A stretch of 55,419 nucleotides of DNA, taken from Priapulus caudatus (lineage: Eukaryota > Priapulida > Priapulimorpha > Priapulimorphida > Priapulidae). The stretch lies in NCBI RefSeq assembly GCF_000485595.1, contig NW_014577185.1, positions 469,826 through 525,244 of the forward strand, read 5' to 3'. This document shows positions 49,201 to 55,419 of this stretch, piece after piece. Under the pieces are notes generated by a model. That model was not told the origin of the DNA, made no database searches, and was given only the letters and a program-made list of their open reading frames with translations. Position numbers and translations under genes: made by a program. How positions within the stretch are numbered: the stretch's first letter is position 1; each line of letters starts with the position of its first letter.

Positions 49201-51534
49201 TTGACAGCTAGTCGTAAACAGCTCCCATGTCACAGAGTGCCACGTAGGCAAGCTTCCCACACTGTACGTACGTCAGTTAGCTGCAGCCTGCACCACTACT
49301 GCACAGCCTTGTTGTTTGCATGTGGCAAATATTGATTTCAATCATGGCGGCCAAACGAAATTTTCTACATAGATTTTTCTACGAGTTTCCCTACTTTTTT
49401 CCAGCCTTATTTTCCCAAAATTAAAAGTAGTCATGTAATGAGAAGTATTGATAACTGACAGTGGCAAATTTAATAAGAGTATGTTGCTGCAATGTGTCTT
49501 GTGTGTATGTTTTACACACAACATCCAATTATATAACGTCTGAACTCTGAAGCCTTTACTAGATAGCTCATGATCATTACCAATAGAACGAACTCTCACA
49601 TACATCACCACGTACATTTATTATCTGCATTTTGCCCTTCATTGCCTACTGCTCATCACACACGTTACTAGTGACTGCATTTAAAAAGCAAAACGTAGTA
49701 AAGCAATCAATCCGTTGGCTGAAAATATATCCGTGGTGCTACACACACGCATTAAAAACTGCGACTATTGCACGGATTTATTTCTACTGGCACATGGTAA
49801 TGCATCCGGGGCAGCAGCTGATTGTAAAGCCTTTTTTCTGAGCTCATTTTCAGGCTAATGTTTGGCAGTGTTTTAATATAGCATGCGACCTTTAGAATTT
49901 AAGTGGACAAGATGGCCCCCACGCACCCACGCCATATCCACGGCATGGGTAGCACGGCACCCACGCCATATTCACTGCTGGCAATCTTTGACATTCACGC
50001 TGAGCCACGCCTGAAGTTTCAATGACTATCTCCCTCGCTCGCTGCAGATGTACCAACTATTTACCACATGCCTTTTGGTAACAGGCTAAAAATAAGCAGT
50101 AACGTTTGGGATGAAGGCCACCAGCTTTCCCATCCAAGAGGAATACAAATGCCTGTAATTATACTATTTGATATGTGAAATGACATGTCAGTGTATTCAT
50201 CGGTTATTTTTTATTTACCCTATACGTACATAAAAAACTAGAGGGCCGGCTACTCAAACATTACCTTAAATATATATCTTCTTCACCTTATATATATGAA
50301 TAATGTATGAAGCTAACTAGTGCGAATTGATTCCAGTATGATAACGGATATTTCTCTCTAGCCCAGTAAAATTTCTGGCCCTTACATAACAAATGAAGAT
50401 CGGAATTATAAATTATACTATTGGAATGAAACTCTTTGCAGTACTCAGCAACATGACAAGTGTAGTGCAGGCAGTTAGACACTCTAAACCTGCAATACAT
50501 GCACTCTCATAGCTAGTGACAGCACTTTCATAGGTATGATGATACCTTCTGCAGATCAGTGCACCGCAAGAGTGCCAGTGGCCGCTTGTATATTATGACC
50601 TTGACAGACCAAATCCAAAGGCATACAGCAAAACTCGTTTAAGAGCCAAGCTACAATTTAACTGGTAGCTTTTCAGGCAATGCCGAACATCGAATTTGCG
50701 CTCGATACAGAATATCTGTAACATCATAACAATTTTAACATGCATGCACATTTATACCATCGACAGATAGGTCTCATTAAATACACTACAACAAGCCACA
50801 CCTATATGATCAGGGCACATGCCCTTGGGTATGAATTGAAATAACTAGTTCAGCTGGTATAGACTTCCTCGCAGACCTTTAAACAGGATACGGGGCACAA
50901 CGCAATGCACGTATGCCACGTGAGTGAGAAACGGAAAACAAGTAATATAGCAGCAGTTGTGGTGGAATTCCGGAGTGTTGAAGGATAGGCAATGTCTGTA
51001 CCATGAACCCTTTATCATGCACATGTTTGATTTCTAATATGTACACAAAAAAATTGTTCGGCTTAGCTGCGCATAGGTTAAAGGACACAGTTCTTGTATA
51101 CAACAGGGCTACCAAATAGCTTGAACAAATGCTTACCAACTTGAAAACTTGAAAACTTTAGATCATCGCTCAGTTCTTAACACTTTAAAACATTAGCACA
51201 TACTTTGAACAATTCCATTCTGATTCAACTTGGCACGTAATCCACAGAACTAGTTGTTAACCTTGCCACCTTTCGGTACATGCCACATTGCACGAAAATA
51301 TAGCACAGGAGACTGGCAGCCAGTCTGCTTCGACTGCCATTACACAACATGTAATTTTACGTTGGTACGTACCTTCTTGGCTACCCATTGTTGCACCTTG
51401 CTTGGGAGTCTGCTGAAGTCTCCCTTTGCAATGGGAACGTGGCCCAAATGAGGGACAACAATCTCATGGACTTCGTAGAAACCCTTCTTATAGACATCGG
51501 TGTCAACCTGGTGGGGGTGCGACTTAGCAGCCAT
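37227..51534 (-). CDS. PCK1: phosphoenolpyruvate carboxykinase (GTP), cytosolic type, complete 12-exon gene
   Basis: Exons 5' to 3': 51373-51534, 47068-47189, 46327-46511, 44008-44211, 42855-43042, 42121-42247, 41509-41726, 39047-39227, 38519-38614, 38141-38247, 37734-37899, 37227-37411. Total 1941 bp, 646 aa (mammalian enzymes 622-640), phases all consistent. It converts oxaloacetate plus GTP to phosphoenolpyruvate, GDP and CO2. Seen: P-loop [11 protein letters not shown] (303-313) with reactive Cys309; metal ligands Lys265, His285 (AEHML) and Asp332 (VGDDIGW); [21 protein letters not shown]; omega-lid [12 protein letters not shown] (485-496), where vertebrates have His in place of Phe493; C-terminal [10 protein letters not shown] and LWPGFGDN. 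No mitochondrial presequence, so probably cytosolic. Start: ATG at 51534, shortly after a TTGCAG acceptor, implying a non-coding 5' exon. PCK1 names the family; a PCK1/PCK2 split does not apply outside vertebrates. Confidence 0.95.
39868..40342. mobile_element. about 475-bp hAT-like MITE (ACATGGTTC ends) in PEPCK intron 7
   Basis: Left end ACATGGTTCATACAGGACTG, right end complementary to ACATGGTTCGCACAGTCC. Subterminal copies of TCAAGGACTTTTC / GGAAATTCAAGGAC stand on both sides. This matches the widespread animal MITE type whose end reads GGTTC..CACAGTCCTTGAAA. No coding sequence. Confidence 0.65.
40789..41421. mobile_element. about 630-bp MITE (ACGGTATTT...GTACAAGTCGCAC ends) in PEPCK intron 7
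   Basis: Left end ACGGTATTTATTCGTGTACA followed by AGTCGCAC; right end complementary to ACCGTATTTCCTCGTGTACA followed by AGTCGCAC. A third copy of the terminus lies inverted at about 40852-40876, making a short hairpin at the left end. This terminus is common in invertebrate Tc1/mariner-type MITEs, to my knowledge. No transposase. Confidence 0.7.
42241..42475 (+). repeat. local direct duplication, PEPCK intron 5
   Basis: GTTACAGCAAAGCCAGGT plus following GAAATTAG / GAAATTTAGG and CAGCAAGCAG / TTTTTCTGCC motifs occurs just beside exon 6 (about 42250) and again near 42452. The duplication includes the exon 6 acceptor tract, so a decoy acceptor is present about 200 bp upstream in the intron. 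Confidence 0.6.
43270..43855. mobile_element. 586-bp TTAA-bounded MITE in PEPCK intron 4
   Basis: Inverted ends TTAAAGGGATAGTAGACTCT and (complement) TTAAAGGGATCGTTTACTCT. Both ends coincide with TTAA, as expected for piggyBac- or Kolobok-type target duplication. Inside, GCGCAATGACACCCGCGACC (near 43396) has partial inverted counterparts around 43672-43700. No coding frame. Confidence 0.75.
44633..44759. mobile_element. 127-bp hAT-like MITE (CAGTGTTCGAA ends) in PEPCK intron 3
   Basis: CAGTGTTCGAAATTCACG at left and AAAATTCGAAACACTG at right are inverted ends. The interior is a GGCCCG/GCCGAC-rich stretch. Flanking 8-mers do not match, so the target duplication is lost or absent. Related GGCCTGCAGGCCTACAGCT sequence lies unbounded at 46180-46225. 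Confidence 0.6.
45516..45736. mobile_element. 221-bp hAT-like MITE (CAGGGTTCTCCAAG ends) in PEPCK intron 3
   Basis: Left CAGGGTTCTCCAAG and right CTTGGAAAACCCTG pair with one mismatch over 14 bp. The interior carries CTGGCGGCCCGCCAG, a perfect short palindrome (45542-45556 area), and repeated CCGCCATGCTAAATATCATA. No clear target duplication. Confidence 0.65.
46546..46900 (+). repeat. tandem repeat of about 63 bp, AT-rich, PEPCK intron 2
   Basis: Four to five diverged copies of a unit containing ATTTTCATAGCATTACTTTA and TTATTCTGGGATCAAGTAAT. A GATTCRCCAC...AGTCATA motif recurs at about 46553 and 46824, so a longer-order duplication is present. It lies directly upstream of exon 3. Confidence 0.75.
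47190..51372 (-). other. PEPCK intron 1 (4.2 kb), no gene recognised
   Basis: Longest PEPCK intron. The 169-codon plus-strand frame at 48506-49015 and the minus-strand frame at 47742-47960 have no family signature, and I judge them chance ORFs. A CACCCACGCCATAT motif is duplicated near 49920-49975. First introns of vertebrate PEPCK genes can hold regulatory sites, but nothing specific is visible here. Confidence 0.6.
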
Positions 51535-52350
51535 GATAGTCAACTGCAAAATAGAGTCAGGCGTGAACTCACACTCGCTGATTCACCAAAATACATCACC
51601 GGCGCTGTTATGTATGCTTGCAGCCAGTCACTGAGGCTGAAGCCTGAAGGGGTCATTGTCGTATAGGGTACCTACCCGAGGTACATATATGTCACCTACG
51701 CCTACTACCTAACCCTAACCCTATCACTGTATCAGATAGTTACCTCGGGTACTATACGACAACGATTTTTCGTGCGTCACTGAGAGTCAAGTGACAGAGC
51801 TGCAAACGTTCTGTCATATATTATATACACACGCGCCAGACACACAGCAAGTTATGACTCATGAGATGACACAGTCAGTACAAAAATAATACATATTTTA
51901 GTTTGTAAATGTAGACTGAATTGGTCACCGGATTGAACAAATTAGGCCTACAAAGGCTACATATCTGCGGCACGGCCCAGACGCCACTGGCACTCGACTT
52001 GTCGTAATGACAAATAGATCGCCTAAAACAAATATCAGTCGGTTATTGTATTGATATATAGTTACAATGGTGACTTAGTGCTATACTATTTCACATAAAG
52101 TGGCAATTCACTTAAGGAGGACGAACACATCTTACCGGAAAGAGACGATGAGCTGATCTGCGACAAAGACGGTAAACGCGTGGTACAAATGGCGCAGTTC
52201 GCAACCGGTTCCCGCCAGACGGCGCCAAAACAAGGTCAAAAGAGTCGATCGATGACGTATACTATTGAGGTGCCGAAGGGTGGTAGGAATCAAGAGGAGC
52301 GTAAATGCAACACACACACGGTATTTTCTTGGATATAACCACCGCAATAC
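51535..52350 (-). promoter_or_regulatory. probable PEPCK 5' UTR intron, non-coding first exon and promoter
   Basis: Reading the minus strand upstream of the ATG at 51534, a good acceptor (TTTTGCAG) lies directly before 51543, leaving 9 bp of leader in the coding exon. A matching donor (CCG followed by GTAAGATG) lies at 52135/52136, so a leader exon starting somewhere in 52136-52350 is plausible, giving an intron of about 590 bp that contains the palindrome at 51656-51762. Inferred from consensus sites only. Confidence 0.4.
51656..51762. repeat. 107-bp imperfect inverted repeat (hairpin)
   Basis: TTGTCGTATAG...GTACC...CCCGAGGTA is mirrored by TACCTCGGGTACTATACGACAA. The loop region includes ACCTAACCCTAACCC. 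The CGTATAG/CTATACG ends resemble those of the foldback element at 8294-8760. It lies within the inferred PEPCK 5' UTR intron. Confidence 0.7.
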
Positions 52351-55300
52351 TTAACCCTCAGTCGCCGATGTGTCATAAAATGGTTACAGCATTATATAAA
52401 ACTTAATACAATCATATAACATATTAAAAAAATCTCACTAAAAAGTAATCGCCTCTCCCGCCTCTTGCAGCCGCGAATACAAATAATGGAGCCGTCGGTG
52501 GGCGTGGCGTGAACGTGCGATCGCTACCCCCCCCCCCCCTATTCGTAAACGTCTGCCAGTTCTGACGTCAATGGCATTAAACGTGTGGCATTAAATTATG
52601 GTGTTGTACAGTGGCAGACGTCCATAGGCAGCAGGCATGAACCACTGTTTCGTCGCATAGAAAACATACACTTTATTTATGTTAAATAACTACAGATTCA
52701 TGCTCTATGCTCAGCTTTAAACTTTTGACAGCTATATGATGCGAATTTCTACAAAGTAGTAGTAGGATCACATTTCAAACAAAAATGGCCAACCGGTCAC
52801 CATGGCTACGCCACTTGACGGAATGTCCACAACTACACGACAAGACCTTTCTAGACGTCCACGAGGCATCTAACTTGTGTGCATAGAGCAAATTATTACA
52901 CTAGTGCCGAATTTCGCCGAAAAAAATGCAAAAAAATGCCTTTTCTAGAGACCAAATAGTGAACAATTGGCGGTGTATGCCGTTTAATAATTAATGCAGT
53001 TAACAATATGCGGTATTATGCATACTGTTGGTGGCCAGAGATATGATATCCCACAATACAATCTATGTCCTATGTAAAATGTTAAATGTCAATGGACATG
53101 CATGGCCATGACCCGCTATGGAGGTGCATATGCCATGTACAGCAGGCTGCCGTACTGGTGTAAATGATGTTATATGTGTTGGCGTTATAAGCAGCATCTC
53201 GGGATACGCGTATTTTAAAGAAGTTTCTTCCTCTTCTTTTGGAATGAGTATATAGAGGCCCTAATCGACATGCATTCCGGTAGAGCTGGTATTATCGTAA
53301 TCTACCGTGCTATATGCACTGAGCGCCCAACGCCAAGAGTCGAACTTATGGAGGCCGGCAAGAGTATGTGACTGAGAATGGCTCGAGCTAGTGTCAGTCT
53401 CCTTCCTCTACAAGCGTTCAGTCATCTATTGAGTGACGAGGTCGTGTGCTTTAGCCATAGAAATATATATACAGTTCCTACACATAGTCTTTCTAGTATG
53501 CTATTTCTACAGTCTCGCTGAGCTTGTACGAATTGCATAAAATTAATGTATGGAATGAAGCTCTGACAGAGTGAGTTATTCGTGAGTACGGGTAGAAGGC
53601 TCTGCATAAACACGTACTACAAGATACTCCCAGCGTTGGCATAAACAACATTACATGAAATAATTTGCATATAGGAACACTTCCTTTGCCACCCATCCAC
53701 TTTCTTCCAGTGACACACCGTCAAAATATTCTGGCATAACGTTGACGCACTCTAGCTGTCTCTAGCGACATATATGCGTTACTCAATAATAGCGCAATAA
53801 GTCGCTATAACTATAATCTCTATGCGTACATACAATATTGAAATTTGTAACCTAACAGTGTAGGACAAGAGTAACCTACTCTGTTGGGTGCCATTATTGT
53901 AGCTACTCTACATGGTAGATAGATTGACGTAGTAAGATTGACGAACCTTCCTAGCCAAACGAGTTGTTTTTGCCGGGGGACAAACAAAGGTGTGGCATGG
54001 ATCCCTGACTGCAGAGGTACAGGTATAGAGTGTGTGAATTGTACCGTACTCTATTACGCTATATTGGAAATTATGTAATCATTAAATCAACAATAATATT
54101 AAATCCTAATCGACGATTAAGGCTTGTTGTTTGAATTGGTCCCACACGTATTTGCACAGTAGCTCGATCGGAAAAAAGGCCGAATACTAACGTTTTACAC
54201 TGGCAAAAAGTGTAGCGTTTGTGAATGTAACAGCGATACAACTCAGGATACATACCTATCTATATATAATAACAAAAATCTATATATAATAACCATGGCA
54301 GTTTGTAAACATCTTAACCTAAATGAAGAACCATACGGAACAGGTGTTTTCGAAACATCTGTTTTTATACAACACCAAAACGCACAGGTCTGTGCGTACG
54401 ATCTGCTGCACGCGTACGTTGCTGGTAGGCATGGGCGCAACCATTGGGGGGGGGGTCCCCCCCCCCCCGACTTTTTATATGACCTCCCAACTTCTGAAGA
54501 CCTTTATTTCTGGGAGGTCAAAATAGTCCTATAAGCGTTTATTATCGTAAAACATCCATATTTCACGGTGAAAGTTAAAATAAAAAAAACCCCAGGTGGT
54601 CAAGTTGCAGTGTGATAACTGTGATTCAGATCAGATATCTAAATAGAACCCTTGTTAATATCATTTAGATTCGACCTACATATAACATTCAATCTCACGT
54701 GCATGAAACGAAGCACGACATTCACGCACGCGTTCGCAAGCCAACCGTGTCTATATAGCTACGCTGCGTTGTGTTATAGACACTAAAAAAAGCCTATCTC
54801 CACACAGAGCGGCGCGTCGCGGCGCGAGCAGCGTTCACACCGCTACGCGGCAAAGTTAAAACTTATTATATTCTTCATCAAGGGATCCCCAATAAACCAA
54901 AAAACACCTTGTTTTTGAAAATCGATATTGAAGCAATTGCAAGGATTTTGTTGGAAAGTGTGAAGCCTCAAAGATGAATCACATTTTGTTTCTAACTACT
55001 GTTCTGCTGTTTCACATTGTCAGACATTTTTGCATTATTATTTTTATCATTAATTATTTTCCTCTCATCTTAATCATGCTAACATGTGTCACACACGTTA
55101 GCAGCAGTCTGTGTGTAGCTTTAACTACTAGCCTTAATCGTAATTAATAAAAGCGATTTCTGATATTTTATGTATACATGATCTATTCTTCAATGACATG
55201 CACAATTATGCAACAACTTCGCATCAAACACGCTGAAATACGTAATATCATTTGAACCATATACGTTGATATTCGCTGGCCGCAGATCACGTTGCTAATT

Positions 55301-55419
55301 GGCTGCTTGGACCCCCCAACTTTCAACACGTGTTGCGCTTGTTGGTAAGCCATAGTATATGGCATCGATTGTTTGTACTATATTTACCCCCGTAGTAGTT
55401 GTAACACTGGTTTTTACTC
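52351..55419. other. no recognisable gene; low-complexity patches
   Basis: AT-rich DNA with a poly-C run (52528-52540) and a G/C-run patch (54447-54470) in a sequence reading GGGCGCAACCATTGGGG, which resembles a hAT-type MITE end. CTATATATAATAAC is repeated at 54260-54293. No exon chain was found on either strand; it may hold distal PEPCK regulatory DNA. Confidence 0.5.

Overview
This is metazoan nuclear DNA, most likely from a marine invertebrate. The genes are split by many GT-AG introns, the three recognisable proteins are conserved animal families, interstitial TTAGGG repeats are present, and the introns are full of short inverted-repeat DNA transposons. Two elements have a left unit, a tandem core and a right hairpin, like the 'pearl'/HINE elements described from bivalves. 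That hints at a mollusc or relative but does not prove it. There is no bacterial, phage or organellar signal.

Layout: 1-608 holds a GC-rich minisatellite and one unidentified lysine-rich terminal exon (minus strand). 609-9584 is gene-poor, with microsatellites, a pearl/HINE-like element, a frameshifted LINE 3' fragment and a foldback element. 9585-17219 (+) is a complete neurochondrin gene (NCDN; 15 coding exons, 723 aa). About 2.4 kb of AT-rich tail-to-tail intergenic DNA follows. 19606-36009 (-) is a complete OTU-deubiquitinase gene of the OTUD4/ALG13/Drosophila otu family (20 coding exons, about 965 aa). 37227-51534 (-) is a complete GTP-dependent phosphoenolpyruvate carboxykinase gene (12 coding exons, 646 aa), with its promoter or 5' non-coding exon probably in 51.6-52.4 kb. 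The rest, to 55419, shows no recognisable gene.

I rebuilt the three genes exon by exon by hand. In each one every splice phase matches and the total is a multiple of three, so they look like intact functional genes. They are not a pathway: NCDN is a cytoplasmic neuronal/signalling protein, the OTU protein is an RNA-granule-type deubiquitinase, and PEPCK is the gluconeogenic/anaplerotic enzyme. NCDN and the OTU gene converge; the OTU and PEPCK genes lie head-to-tail on the minus strand.

The less ordinary content is in the non-coding DNA: two copies of a 6-bp-TSD MITE, two pearl/HINE-like elements whose 146-bp monomers carry nuclear-receptor-like half-site arrangements, a MULE-like MITE enclosing a TTAGGG array, an 806-bp foldback element with about 260-bp arms and an 8-bp TSD, a TTAA-bounded element, and a nested repeat tangle around an assembly gap (10 N) inside the OTU gene. 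I saw no convincing new multi-gene system.
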